This document shows positions 21,683 through 30,091 of a stretch of DNA of 32,109 nt, one piece after another (positions within the stretch are counted from its first letter, which is position 1; the number at the start of each line of letters is the position of its first letter). This DNA comes from Exilibacterium sp. GTDB lineage: Bacteria; Pseudomonadota; Gammaproteobacteria; Pseudomonadales; Cellvibrionaceae. The notes beneath the pieces were generated by a model, which saw nothing but the letters and a program-made list of their open reading frames with translations, made no database searches and was not told the DNA's origin. The stretch spans positions 1 to 32,109 of the forward strand of contig JANQMH010000071.1 of the NCBI GenBank assembly GCA_028280195.1. Direction: 5' to 3'. A program made the translations under genes and the position numbers.

Positions 21683-23131
21683 ATGAATACCCGATCCGTT
21701 TTCTTACCTTTGTGGCTGTCCATCACAAGTCTTATCGCAAGTTTACCCGCCGCCGCCCAGTTTGGTGTTGGCGGCGGCGCGGCACAGGAACTGTATCAGA
21801 ACAACTGCGCCAGCTGCCACGGCAAGGAAATGCAGGGCGGTCAGGGCAGCTCGCTGATTGACGATCAGTGGCAGTTCGGTGCGTCGAACCAACAGATCGC
21901 CGCAGCTATCCGCGACGGTATCGAGGACGCCGGTATGCCGGCCTTCAAACAAACACTGGACGAACAGCAGATTCGCTCGCTGGTGATTCTGATGCGCGAA
22001 CAAAAACAGATGGCCGCCAGTGCGGCCATGCAAAAAAAACAGCGGGCTGACGGCGGTGTATTCACCAGTACACACCACAACTTTACCCTGCAGCGGGTCG
22101 GTGAGGGCACGGGCATTCTCTGGGGCCTGGACTTCATGCCCGACGGCAGCGTTATCGCAACCCAGCAGGACGGTGTGCTGTGGCTGTTCAAGGATGGCGA
22201 GCGCAGCGGGCCGATAAGCGGCACTCCCAAGGTCTGGCACTACGGCCAGGGCGGCCTGCTGGATGTGAAGCTGCACCCGGACTACGATAAAAACCGCTGG
22301 ATCTATCTTTCCTTCAGCGAAACCAGCAGCCCCGGCAGGGGCATGACCGCAATTGTTCGCGGGCGCATCAAGGACGGCCGCTGGGTTGAGCAGGAGGATA
22401 TCTTCCGCACCGCCAAAGCGTTTCACGGCAGCGGCCGCGTGCACTTCGGCTCGCGCCTGGTATTTAAGGACGGCTATCTGTTTTTCAGTATCGGCGACCG
22501 CGGCGATATGCACTCGGCCCAAGATCTGGCCAGCCCCAATGGCAAGATACACCGTATTTACGACGACGGGCGCATTCCCAAGGACAACCCCTTCGCCGGT
22601 AAAACCGCCGGCGGCAAACCGGCCTTTGCCAGTATCTGGACCTACGGCAATCGCAACCCCCAGGGCCTGGACAGCCACCCGCTTACCGGCGAGCTATGGG
22701 AGACCGAGCACGGTCCGCGCGGCGGCGATGAGGTCAATCGGATAGAAAAAGGCAATAACTACGGCTGGCCGGTAATCACCCACGGTATGAACTACAACGG
22801 CACACCCATTACCGATAAAACCGAGCAGGCAGGCATGCAGCAGCCGAAACTCTACTGGGTGCCCTCCATCGCCGCCTGCGGTGCCGAGTTTTATGAGGGC
22901 GGCCGCTTTCCAAAGTGGCGCAATAACCTGTTTGTCGGCGGGCTGTCGACACAGCAGCTACACCGCCTGCAAATTTCCGCCGACGGCGAAATCGTCGCGG
23001 ACGAAATCATTCTCAAAGGCCAGGGCCGCGTGCGCGATGTGGGCAGCGGTCCCGATGGCAATATCTACGTGCTGCTCAACCGGCGTTCGCCGGACAGAGG
23101 CGGGGTCTATCGACTGGTGCCCAGGCAGTAG
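21683..23131 (+). CDS. Secreted cytochrome c / PQQ-dependent sugar dehydrogenase (sorbosone dehydrogenase-like)
   Basis: The product is 482 aa. Residues 1-25 are a signal peptide (ending LPAAA). Residues about 33-110 are a cytochrome c domain with heme site CASCH (C42, C45, H46) and candidate axial M86 (DAGMPAF). Residues about 130-478 are a six-bladed beta-propeller of the soluble glucose/sorbosone dehydrogenase family: ILWGLDFMPDGSVIATQQDG, then YGQGGLLDVKLHPDYDKNRWIYLSFSE, FHGSGRVHFGSRLVFKDGYLFFSIGDRGD, and the signature ETEHGPRGGDEVNRIEKGNNYGWPV with VPSIAACGAEFY. The enzyme would oxidise aldose sugars or aldehydes in the periplasm and pass electrons through its own heme to the respiratory chain. 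It stands directly downstream of regBA across 136 bp. Confidence 0.9.
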   Translation: MNTRSVFLPLWLSITSLIASLPAAAQFGVGGGAAQELYQNNCASCHGKEMQGGQGSSLIDDQWQFGASNQQIAAAIRDGIEDAGMPAFKQTLDEQQIRSLVILMREQKQMAASAAMQKKQRADGGVFTSTHHNFTLQRVGEGTGILWGLDFMPDGSVIATQQDGVLWLFKDGERSGPISGTPKVWHYGQGGLLDVKLHPDYDKNRWIYLSFSETSSPGRGMTAIVRGRIKDGRWVEQEDIFRTAKAFHGSGRVHFGSRLVFKDGYLFFSIGDRGDMHSAQDLASPNGKIHRIYDDGRIPKDNPFAGKTAGGKPAFASIWTYGNRNPQGLDSHPLTGELWETEHGPRGGDEVNRIEKGNNYGWPVITHGMNYNGTPITDKTEQAGMQQPKLYWVPSIAACGAEFYEGGRFPKWRNNLFVGGLSTQQLHRLQISADGEIVADEIILKGQGRVRDVGSGPDGNIYVLLNRRSPDRGGVYRLVPRQ

Positions 23132-23188
23132 ATACCGCTGCAGGGGCTTGCGGCAGTCGCCGCTTACACGCCCGCCAGCGCAGGGTAT

Positions 23189-23467
23189 TCACATCAGTCG
23201 GCGAATACGCTTGTAGGCTTCCTTGATTTCCTCGCCCAGCAGCCGCGCCGCTGCGCCGATTTCCTTGGATGCCTCACCTGCCTCGTGGCCGACCTGCTGG
23301 GCTTTGGCGCGAAAGTGCTCCCATTTTCTCTCGGTTTCCTCCCACTCTTCCCGCGCTTCGAGTTTGGCGAGGCTGAGCTTTACTTTTAACTCGTCGCGTT
23401 CGCGCTTCAGCAGCTCGCTGAGATCTTCCATTTCCTCGCGCAGTTTTTCCAGGGTGTCGTTACTCAT
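23189..23467 (-). CDS. Small coiled-coil protein, unknown function
   Basis: The product is 92 aa from the ATG at 23467, with GGAG upstream; an ATG at 23482 adds five residues. Nearly the whole protein is charged helix with clear heptads (TLEKLREEMEDLSELLKRER, then LKVKLSLAKLEAREEWEETERKW). It is rich in Glu and Lys, without cysteine, signal or membrane segment. The C-terminal half (GEASKEIGAAARLLGEEIKEAYKRIR) has an amphipathic pattern resembling small stress or membrane-associated helical proteins, a loose comparison. It is convergent with the PQQ dehydrogenase gene and sits on the same strand as the FAD oxidoreductase downstream of it. Confidence 0.75.
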   Translation of the reverse strand: MSNDTLEKLREEMEDLSELLKRERDELKVKLSLAKLEAREEWEETERKWEHFRAKAQQVGHEAGEASKEIGAAARLLGEEIKEAYKRIRRLM

Positions 23468-23596
23468 CGTCAATGGCTCCATCTGGGTTTACGGCAATAC
23501 ACCGTGCCGTGGCAGTATAGGGCCCGGCCAAACCATCACGTTGACCTGAATCAACAACCGGCCGGCCGCGCCCGGAACTCCCGCCACCCGGCGCTG

Positions 23597-25198
23597 CTAA
23601 AAAAGCCGGCCGCGGCCAAAATCCCGCAGTATCTCCCGCGCGGCATTATGCCCGGGAATACCGCTGACCCCGCCGCCCGGATGGGCTCCGGAGCCGCACA
23701 GATAGAGATTGGCAAGCGGCGTGCGATAGTCGGCATACCCCGCCAGCGGCCGGTTGCTGTAGATCTGGTCCAGCCCCATACGGCCGTGAAAAATATCGCC
23801 GTCCACCAGTCCGAACTTCCTCTCCAGATCCAGCGGCGAGTGAATCTGGGTGGCGAGAATACTGTCGCGAAAGTTCGGCGCATAGTGGTTGACGGTATCG
23901 ATAATGGTATCGGCCGCCGCCTGGCGGTGCTGATCCCAACTGGCACCGCCGCTCAGGCGCGGGCTGAACTGCTGGCAGAACAGGCTGGCGACATGCTGCC
24001 CGGGCGGCGCCAGGGAATCATCCACTGTGGAGGGAATCAACATCTCCACAATCGGCGCCCGCGACCAGCCGTAGCGGCGCGCATCCATATAGGCACACTC
24101 CATATACGCCATGGTCGGCGCAATGATAATACCGGCGCGATGGTGGTCCTGAACGGCGCCGCCGGGGCGGCTGAGAAAATCGGGCAACTGCGACAGCGCC
24201 ACATTCATGCGGAAGGTACCGGAGCCGCTTTGATAAGCGCGCAGGCGCCGCAGAAACTCAGCATCCAGGTGGCGCGCGTCGATCAGGCGCAGATAAAGCA
24301 GCTTGGGACCGACATTGGCAATTACCGCTCGGGCCCGCAATTCACCGCCGCCGGCCAGCCGCACCCCGGTGGCCACCTGACGTTCGACCACTACCTGGGA
24401 CACTTCGGCGCCGGTTTCCACTTCCACCCCCAGGGTCAGCGCCTCCTTCAGCATTGCCTGGGTAATGGCCCCCATGCCCCCCACGGCATGCCCCCAGGCA
24501 CCGCGCACACCGTTGGCCTCGCCAAAAACATGGTGCAACAGCACATAGGCGGAGCCCGGAGAGTAGGGGCTGGTAAAATTTCCTACTGTGGCATCGAAGG
24601 CAAACAAGGCCTTGACGTTTTCGTGTTCAAACCAACCGTCGAGAACGGCGGCGGCGCTCTTGGTGAACATATCGAGCAGGTCGCGGCGCCGGGGCATCGA
24701 CAGCTTTTTCAGCCGCCCGCCCAGGCCGGCGGCGCGGGCCAAATCCTGCAAGCCGCCGCCCATGTTTGGCGGCGTGCGCAGCAACTCGGCACGCAGGGCA
24801 TCCACCACGCCGTTCAGCATGCGATAGTACGCTGCCAGATTGTCGGCGTCGCGGCGCGACAGCGCGGCAACCGCGCGCTGGTCGGCAATCTCACCGGCGC
24901 CAAAGCTCAGGCTTTGCGCCTGTGACAGTAAAAAGAAATTCGCCAGCGGCCGCAACAGCACCTGCAGGCCGTGGCGGTGCAGATTCAACTCGTCGATGAT
25001 TTTCGGATTGAGCAGACTGACGGTATAGCTGGCGACGGAGTTGCGGAAGCCGGGGTGGAACTCTTCAGTTACCGCGGCACCGCCGACGATATCGCGGCGC
25101 TCCAGTACCTTGACCTTCAAACCGCCGCGGGCCAGATAGGCGGCGCAAACCAGGCCGTTGTGGCCGGCGCCAACGATCAAGGCATCATAGTCAGACAA
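23597..25198 (-). CDS. CrtI/PYROXD2-like FAD-dependent oxidoreductase
   Basis: The product is 533 aa from a TTG at 25198. An in-frame stop lies nine codons upstream and no ATG or GTG comes between, so the TTG start is forced. The first residues are already the FAD fold (DYDALIVGAGHNGLVCAAYLAR, then VLERRDIVGGAAVTEEFHPGF), as in phytoene desaturase-type enzymes and the PYROXD2 group. The C-terminal FAD motif is NLYLCGSGAHPGGGVSGIPGHNAA. Carotenoid synthesis genes such as crtB are not in the window, so carotenoid desaturation is not supported. PYROXD2-type oxidoreductases of unknown substrate are the better match. It is a single gene after the SYLF lipoprotein. Confidence 0.88.
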   Translation of the reverse strand: MSDYDALIVGAGHNGLVCAAYLARGGLKVKVLERRDIVGGAAVTEEFHPGFRNSVASYTVSLLNPKIIDELNLHRHGLQVLLRPLANFFLLSQAQSLSFGAGEIADQRAVAALSRRDADNLAAYYRMLNGVVDALRAELLRTPPNMGGGLQDLARAAGLGGRLKKLSMPRRRDLLDMFTKSAAAVLDGWFEHENVKALFAFDATVGNFTSPYSPGSAYVLLHHVFGEANGVRGAWGHAVGGMGAITQAMLKEALTLGVEVETGAEVSQVVVERQVATGVRLAGGGELRARAVIANVGPKLLYLRLIDARHLDAEFLRRLRAYQSGSGTFRMNVALSQLPDFLSRPGGAVQDHHRAGIIIAPTMAYMECAYMDARRYGWSRAPIVEMLIPSTVDDSLAPPGQHVASLFCQQFSPRLSGGASWDQHRQAAADTIIDTVNHYAPNFRDSILATQIHSPLDLERKFGLVDGDIFHGRMGLDQIYSNRPLAGYADYRTPLANLYLCGSGAHPGGGVSGIPGHNAAREILRDFGRGRLF

Positions 25199-25269
25199 GC
25201 CGGTAAACCCGTTTTTAGCCGCTTACGCCGATTGGGTCGGAGCGCCGCAGAGCAATACTCTGAGACCGC

Positions 25270-25836
25270 TCAGTTAAGCTCTTGGTCGCGCCAGAACTTG
25301 GTGCCTTTGACCGTTGCCTGCAGTGCCAGGCCACTGGCGGTCAACTGATATACCGTAATATCATCTACTACCGCCTCGGCACCCAGGGCACCGCCCTTCT
25401 CGCTGGCCTTGGCCGCGGCATCGGCCTGGCCGCCAAATGTCCAGCCGCTCTGTACAAAGCGCTGCATGGCCGACTGGGTGTGAAACACAAAGATCAATCG
25501 CACATCCTTGACACCGGCGCCGAAGCCCAGCCCCACTTCGCCCATCTTCATATAAGTATTCTGGCCGGTGACATTGTCTCTCACCACACCGTGACCGCCG
25601 CCGACACCGGCGAACAGCAAATGTATATTGGCGTTGCTGAATACCGCATAACCAGCCGCGCTATTGACCTGGGCCTGTACGTCGGGTTTTTCCTTGTACA
25701 GTTCGGTCAATACCGCATTTCTCATATTCAGCACCGACTGGCGTTTTTCCGCTACGGTAACACCGCTGGTAGTCGAGCAGGCGCCGACCAGCACGGCCAT
25801 CGCTGCGACCAGACCGCTTAACAGACGAGTATTCAT
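25270..25836 (-). CDS. SYLF (Ysc84)-domain lipoprotein
   Basis: The product is 188 aa. The N-terminus is a lipoprotein signal (LVAAMAVLVGACS, lipobox L-V-G-A-C at C20). The rest matches the SYLF/YSC84 domain: AAGYAVFSNANIHLLFAGVGGGHGVVRDN, then TYMKMGEVGLGFGAGVKDVRLIFVFHT and GWTFGGQADAAAKA, with AVVDDITVYQLTASGLALQATVKGTKFW at the end. The domain binds phospholipids in eukaryotic relatives; bacterial members are periplasmic lipoproteins of unclear role. GGGGGAT upstream can serve for translation. It is on the same strand as the FAD oxidoreductase, separated by 71 bp, and probably its own unit. Confidence 0.9.
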   Translation of the reverse strand: MNTRLLSGLVAAMAVLVGACSTTSGVTVAEKRQSVLNMRNAVLTELYKEKPDVQAQVNSAAGYAVFSNANIHLLFAGVGGGHGVVRDNVTGQNTYMKMGEVGLGFGAGVKDVRLIFVFHTQSAMQRFVQSGWTFGGQADAAAKASEKGGALGAEAVVDDITVYQLTASGLALQATVKGTKFWRDQELN

Positions 25837-26209
25837 AGCCTTCGATCCCCCTTTATATGATCGGAAACAGATGCTCGGACAAGCCCTACCCAGTGGACAC
25901 TGCCCAAGGCTTAGGGTTTCAACTTCCTAATATCGCTAACCCTATAACTTTTTCTTATAAAATAATACCGAAAAGCGCGCAATTATTGCGCAATATTGAT
26001 GCGCTTCTCATAAATAACTTCTATCATTAGCACACTTATAAAAGTTTTGCGCAATAAAAGGAAATAAACACTTCGCACCTTTTTCGTGCCCATATAGGCA
26101 GCTCTCCCCAATCGGGTGCAAAGACCGGAGGCAAATCGCGCTCCAGCGCCCAAAAACCCCGTGGCCCGCTAATTGCTGCAATCTCTGCCAGCCACTCAGG
26201 GGGGCAGGT
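25837..26209. other. 373-bp divergent intergenic region rich in TTGCGCAA-type repeats
   Basis: No gene is seen. Visible are a 7-bp inverted repeat TAGGGTT (25912-25918)/AACCCTA (25938-25944), a perfect 7-1-7 palindrome GCGCAAT-T-ATTGCGC (25977-25991), and TTGCGCAATA at 25986-25995 and again at 26047-26056. The AT-rich stretch between 25940 and 26070 is where promoters for the two divergent genes would be expected. Confidence 0.5.
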
Positions 26210-26557
26210 ATGCAGTACAGCAGACCGATGATCGAGTTAGTGTATGAAATCCGCCGCCGGGTTAACGCCGATCTCAAACCGAGTATCAAGCTCAGCAATC
26301 CGGAGCTGTTTAACGAATTAAGGGACAATTACCACCAGTCGAACTGCGCGGTAACCAGAGCACTGACCAAAGAACTCTTCTCCCTGGCCGGGACGCCCTG
26401 GAACGCCCTGCTCGAGGACAGCGACAAAAGCGCTGCCAAGCAAGTCAGCAAAGTGTATCGCGGTCAAGTCAGCCTGGAAGATGCGCCGCAGAGGAAACCC
26501 GCCGGCGCACCAAGGCCTAAGCCGGTAAAAATCTACCGCGGGCAGATTGTCAGATAG
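26210..26557 (+). CDS. Small protein with repeated K-x-YRGQ motif, unknown function
   Basis: The product is 115 aa; an ATG at 26228 is an alternative. GGGGGGCAGG directly in front serves as ribosome binding site. The N-terminal half (about 8-75) is helical and charged (ELVYEIRRRVNADLKPSIKL, LFNELRDNYHQSN). The C-terminal part has KVYRGQ at 81-86 and KIYRGQ at 107-112 joined by a Pro/Lys-rich linker. The YRG motif recalls DUF4278-type small proteins, which I cannot confirm. There is no signal or membrane segment. The repeated motif looks like a binding element presented twice on a flexible tail. Divergent from the SYLF gene. Confidence 0.6.
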   Translation: MQYSRPMIELVYEIRRRVNADLKPSIKLSNPELFNELRDNYHQSNCAVTRALTKELFSLAGTPWNALLEDSDKSAAKQVSKVYRGQVSLEDAPQRKPAGAPRPKPVKIYRGQIVR

Positions 26558-26613
26558 GCAGAAGTGAAGATCGCGGGCGGGGTTGTAAGACTGCACCCGC
26601 GAAACAACAGCGC

Positions 26614-27912
26614 CTATTTAAGTCCCATACAGTTAGCATAATAGGTGGTGGTTGCAGGCCAGTCCGAGAAGATACCGATAACGCCCACATCCTTTGCCAG
26701 CACATGCATGACATCCATCATATCGCCATCGTTATCGATCACTTCACTGATCGACTGGTAGTAAAAGCCGCCACCATTTTGCAGCAGACCGGAACGCTCC
26801 AGGGTCCAGGTGATAATGTCCAGGCCGGCCAGTTTGGCAAACTCGGCGTACTCGGACGGCACGATCTGACCGTATTCATTAACCGCCAGCAGCGCGAATG
26901 TCGGCGGCGCCACAATGTTCACCCCGCTTGCCGCCAGCGCTTCCATATCGGCCAGCGACGGCTCGAAATCGGGGTCGGTGTAAACGCGATCGTCGAGGAA
27001 TACCGCCTGGCGGCCAAAGCGCGGCTCGTTTTCAATCCAGTACAGTACATCATCGAGGTTAAATGACTGCGCCCAGACCTTGCGCGGGTTAACGCCCGCC
27101 CTCTTGTACTCATCGATCATCTGCTGGGCGTAGTCCTCCTGGGTATAGTCGCCTTCATACGGCATTTCCACGCTCGGCGCCTTTAGTTCCGGGGTAAACT
27201 TCACTCCCAGCTTTTTAAACAGCTGGATGCTTTCGGCATGCGTCAGCAGCGTGCCGTTGCCGGTATAAAGGTCGGTGCGCCAGTCCGGTGTGCCGCCCAA
27301 ATACGCCGCCACCGTGGTGGCGCTGGTATCGGCGGCGTCCATTTTTCCTTTCAGTGTGTTGAATTCGGCCAGGGTGATATCGCTGGTGCAGCACAGCGCC
27401 GAGGCGGGAGTGCCGCTGGCAGGATCGGCCGGCGTAAACGGTTCGGAGCATTTTTGCGCCAGGTCAGTCGCCAGAATATTGGTGGTGGTGTGCAGATCGC
27501 ACTGTGAGTGGCGGCAGACTAATTCACGGTCCTTGGTAAAGGTGACATCGCACTCCATAATACCGGCGCCCATTTTCGCGGCGGCTTCATAGGACTCTTT
27601 GGTATGCTCGGGAAACTGCAGCGGTGCGCCGCGGTGTCCGATGGAAAAATCGCTTTTATAGAATGGCCCTTTGGCGCAGCGCTGCAGCTTTCTCTTCAGG
27701 CGGCTCTCGTCCATATCTTCGACCAGGTAAAACGGTCGCGGTCCCAGCTGCACCTTCTGCCTGTACTGCCGGTGCTTTTTATACCTGTCTTTTTCATCTT
27801 TTTTGAATTGATCGAGCCAGTCGCTCCAGTCATATCCGTCACCGGCCACAGCACCGCCAGAGACCAGCGCTGCGCTCAGCACGACGATCGCACCTGCAAC
27901 TCTATTACGCAT
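26614..27912 (-). CDS. Secreted glycerophosphodiester phosphodiesterase
   Basis: The product is 432 aa from the ATG at 27912, with AGGGGAG at a good distance; a longer start at 27957 is unlikely. Residues 1-23 are a signal peptide (cleavage near AVAG). GDPD motifs follow: [21 protein letters not shown] (H93, R94), [20 protein letters not shown] (E120, D122, H135). A 'D-L--TTN' strand and long barrel segments with [13 protein letters not shown] and [14 protein letters not shown] come later, so the TIM-barrel catalytic set is present. The enzyme would hydrolyse deacylated phospholipids to glycerol 3-phosphate in the periplasm or outside. Extra Lys/Tyr-rich residues (38-60) and four Cys in the middle are additional to the core. 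It is divergent from the spondin gene. Confidence 0.9.
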   Translation of the reverse strand: MRNRVAGAIVVLSAALVSGGAVAGDGYDWSDWLDQFKKDEKDRYKKHRQYRQKVQLGPRPFYLVEDMDESRLKRKLQRCAKGPFYKSDFSIGHRGAPLQFPEHTKESYEAAAKMGAGIMECDVTFTKDRELVCRHSQCDLHTTTNILATDLAQKCSEPFTPADPASGTPASALCCTSDITLAEFNTLKGKMDAADTSATTVAAYLGGTPDWRTDLYTGNGTLLTHAESIQLFKKLGVKFTPELKAPSVEMPYEGDYTQEDYAQQMIDEYKRAGVNPRKVWAQSFNLDDVLYWIENEPRFGRQAVFLDDRVYTDPDFEPSLADMEALAASGVNIVAPPTFALLAVNEYGQIVPSEYAEFAKLAGLDIITWTLERSGLLQNGGGFYYQSISEVIDNDGDMMDVMHVLAKDVGVIGIFSDWPATTTYYANCMGLK

Positions 27913-28295
27913 AATGCTCCCCTGTTTGTTGTTGGTTAATTGAGCGCTGCTGACCATACAGAGGTTTTATTGCCGGCAAATGCCTATTTTGTGACACAGG
28001 CCAGGCGGGCGTGCTGAGAGAGATGGCGAGCGTTGCAACCCGCGCTAAAAAAACATAATTCAAGTGCCAGACCGGCGGTTTTTCATACAGACTGGTCAAG
28101 GAACATGGCAGTATGAAATTTTTATGAAAAACGCCTGTCGCCAATCTCCACCCGGATAGTTTTGTGATAGTTAATTGACCACTCCGTGAAGTATTACCGC
28201 CTGCGGGAGCCTAATATTTTTCCGGCTTATTAAAAGTTCGCCCGGATCTCCATACCTTGGCACCCCTTAGCGATAAAACCTTCTCAGGAGGAATC
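27913..28295. other. 383-bp divergent intergenic region with a composite inverted repeat
   Basis: No gene is seen. The left arm GGCGGTTTTTCATAC (28074-28088) pairs in two ways: its 3' part with GTATGAAA (28111-28118), and its 5' part, one G extra, with ATGAAAAACGCC (28124-28135). Two mutually exclusive pairings suggest either a regulatory RNA leader or overlapping operator sites. AGGAGG precedes the spondin ATG at the right end. Confidence 0.45.
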
Positions 28296-28961
28296 ATGTC
28301 CATAAAATCACAATTTGCCCGGTCTGTGTTGTTGCTGTGCAGCCTGCTCACCGCTCACAGCGCCATGGCCAGCAGTATTCAATACGAGGTAACGATTACC
28401 AATTTGACGCGCGGCAATAACTTTACGCCGATTCTGGTTGCCAGCCACCGCTCCGGCATCCAGCTGTTTGAACTCGGCAGCCCGGCCAGCGACGAACTCG
28501 CCACCCTCGCCGAAGCCGGTGATATCGGCCCGCTGGATGCACTGCTCAGTGAAAGCCGCCTGGTTGCCGATACCAACAGCTCCGAGGGCCTGCTGGCACC
28601 GGGCGCCAGCGTCACAGTGAGAATAAAAGCCGCACATTGGGTTCGCCGCATCAGCCTGGCCTCGATGTTATTGCCTACCAACGATGCCTTCTTTGCATTG
28701 AACGGCGTGAAACTGCCGCGGGGTTATCGGCCGGTGACTTATCGAGCGCCCGCCTATGACGCCGGCAGCGAACCCAACGATGAGCTGTGTTTCAATATTC
28801 CCGGTCCGACCTGTCAGGGCGAGGGCGGTTCACCCGGTGTCGGCGGTGAGGGTTTCGTGCATGTACATGCCGGTATTCACGGTATCGGCGATTTGTCACC
28901 CGCCGCTTACGACTGGCGCAACCCGGTGGCCAGCATTACTATTCGCAGGGTTTACTATTAA
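28296..28961 (+). CDS. Secreted spondin N-terminal domain protein
   Basis: The product is 221 aa from the ATG at 28296, with AGGAGG six bases upstream. Residues 1-24 are a signal peptide (ending SAMAS). The mature part has the spondin_N pattern: IQYEVTITNLTRGNNFTPILVASH, then LFELGSPASDELATLAEAGD, TNSSEGLLAPGASVTVRI, SLASMLLPTNDAFFALNGV, DAGSEPNDELCFNIPGPTC, and the strongly conserved end GEGFVHVHAGIHGIGDL followed by YDWRNPVASITIRRV. In bacteria this domain is found in secreted proteins of unknown function. The conserved Asp/Glu and His clusters suggest a metal or carbohydrate site, an inference only. It is a single gene, divergent from the phosphodiesterase. Confidence 0.9.
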   Translation: MSIKSQFARSVLLLCSLLTAHSAMASSIQYEVTITNLTRGNNFTPILVASHRSGIQLFELGSPASDELATLAEAGDIGPLDALLSESRLVADTNSSEGLLAPGASVTVRIKAAHWVRRISLASMLLPTNDAFFALNGVKLPRGYRPVTYRAPAYDAGSEPNDELCFNIPGPTCQGEGGSPGVGGEGFVHVHAGIHGIGDLSPAAYDWRNPVASITIRRVYY

Positions 28962-29097
28962 TCCTGAATTTTTTTACGATGCGATTATAGCCGGTATACG
29001 GATATACCGGTGTCTACCCCCAGAGAGTAAACACCCTGCGCCATATTTCGAAATCATTCTGGTATAAGCGTTTACCTCACGCCAACAGTTATTCGCC

Positions 29098-29826
29098 CTA
29101 TATTATTTGTCTTCTGTTATCAGATATAGGGGCAGATTGGAGGACACCCTCAGGGTAAGGCGATGGCCGAACAGCAACGATCCTGGAATCTCGCCCTCCG
29201 CGTACCACCCTGCGCACGGGTAGCCTTTGCGCAGCACCATAGACAAATCCGTGTACCCTGATCCCCATCTCAGCATGGTTCTGATTGGCCGCAGAACTGT
29301 TGAAGGTGCCTCCGTCCATAAATCCTACCTCTTCACTGGTGGGCAGATAAAAACAGGAACTCAATACGACACCGGGAGGCGCCTCCACCCATTCGACAAT
29401 AGCATCCCGGTATCTACATTCGAGCTGCTCGCGAATATCGTTCTGGTAATCGTGCTGCTGCCCCTGCTGTCCCCCCTGGTGTCCCGCGGCCAGCACGATC
29501 CGCTCAATCATATCAGGGCCGGTATTAGCTGTCGGGGCCGTTGGCGACGCCATCTGCCCTACCATCTGCTCCACTCCACTGACGACTGCGAGCGCATCTG
29601 AATGCCCGGGATAATGCCCGAGTGCACCGTGGCCCGGTGCCATATGCACTAATATGATCACACAGGGACCGGCGCCATCGGTTGCCAATGCGATTTCCCG
29701 CAGCGGGTTTGCGGCTGTGGCAAAACCATACATATCAACATTATAGCTGCGCTCGGAGTTTGTACTGAGGCACATTTCTCTTATTACCTGTGAAACTTGC
29801 GCATGGGTAGTAACACGAAGTGGCAT
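29098..29826 (-). CDS. Orphan protein with a CheD/CNF-like Cys-His pattern
   Basis: The product is 242 aa. GGAAGGAG upstream makes the ATG at 29826 convincing. There is no signal peptide. The key segment is GAGPCVIILVHMAPGHGALG followed by HYPG: C55, then sixteen residues to H71. This spacing and the G-x-C-V ... G-x-x-H framework match CheD-type and CNF1-type glutamine deamidases, where a Cys-His pair is catalytic (about 17 residues apart in CheD). The next block, MIERIVLAAGHQGGQQ then NDIREQLECRYRDAIVEWVE, fits CheD's 'GG ... iG-N ... L' order. Identity is low and no chemotaxis genes are present. It could be a secreted or intracellular effector, but it lacks a signal. The last 70 residues are Arg-rich without a recognised domain. 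Confidence 0.6.
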   Translation of the reverse strand: MPLRVTTHAQVSQVIREMCLSTNSERSYNVDMYGFATAANPLREIALATDGAGPCVIILVHMAPGHGALGHYPGHSDALAVVSGVEQMVGQMASPTAPTANTGPDMIERIVLAAGHQGGQQGQQHDYQNDIREQLECRYRDAIVEWVEAPPGVVLSSCFYLPTSEEVGFMDGGTFNSSAANQNHAEMGIRVHGFVYGAAQRLPVRRVVRGGRDSRIVAVRPSPYPEGVLQSAPISDNRRQII

Positions 29827-30091
29827 AAAGATTTCTCCTTCCAGCTTACTGAATCAATAACCTGCGGCACAATGCTTTACGTAGACTTGGTTTATGCAGA
29901 ATTGGTTTGTGTAAAAAACAGTCCAACCGGCATATACCAGACACCGCGGCTGATAGTAGTAAACTCCATATGGCATTGCAAACACTTAGCTCTGCAAGCG
30001 GTATTTTCAGCCGGCGGCAAGACTACCCTAACGGGTGGGTGATGGGAAAAGCTAACCGCCCCGGATAAATACCTACCAGGGCAGCGCTTTA

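Noticed and set aside
23504-24925. Long plus-strand open frame (473 codons) opposite the CrtI/PYROXD2-like gene
   Set aside because: It is antisense to a gene with clear FAD motifs. High GC at third positions keeps the opposite frame open; its composition (Gln/His/Arg/Ala-rich) matches no domain.
23597-25198. Carotenoid phytoene desaturase (crtI)
   Set aside because: No crtB, crtE or other carotenoid gene is near, and the N-terminal region is nearer to the PYROXD2 group.
14019-25986. 19-base near repeat CCGAAAAGCGCGC(C/A)ATTAT at 14019 and 25968
   Set aside because: The first copy is explained as prfC -10/discriminator; the second lies in a different context. One mismatch pair over 12 kb is not enough to call a mobile repeat.
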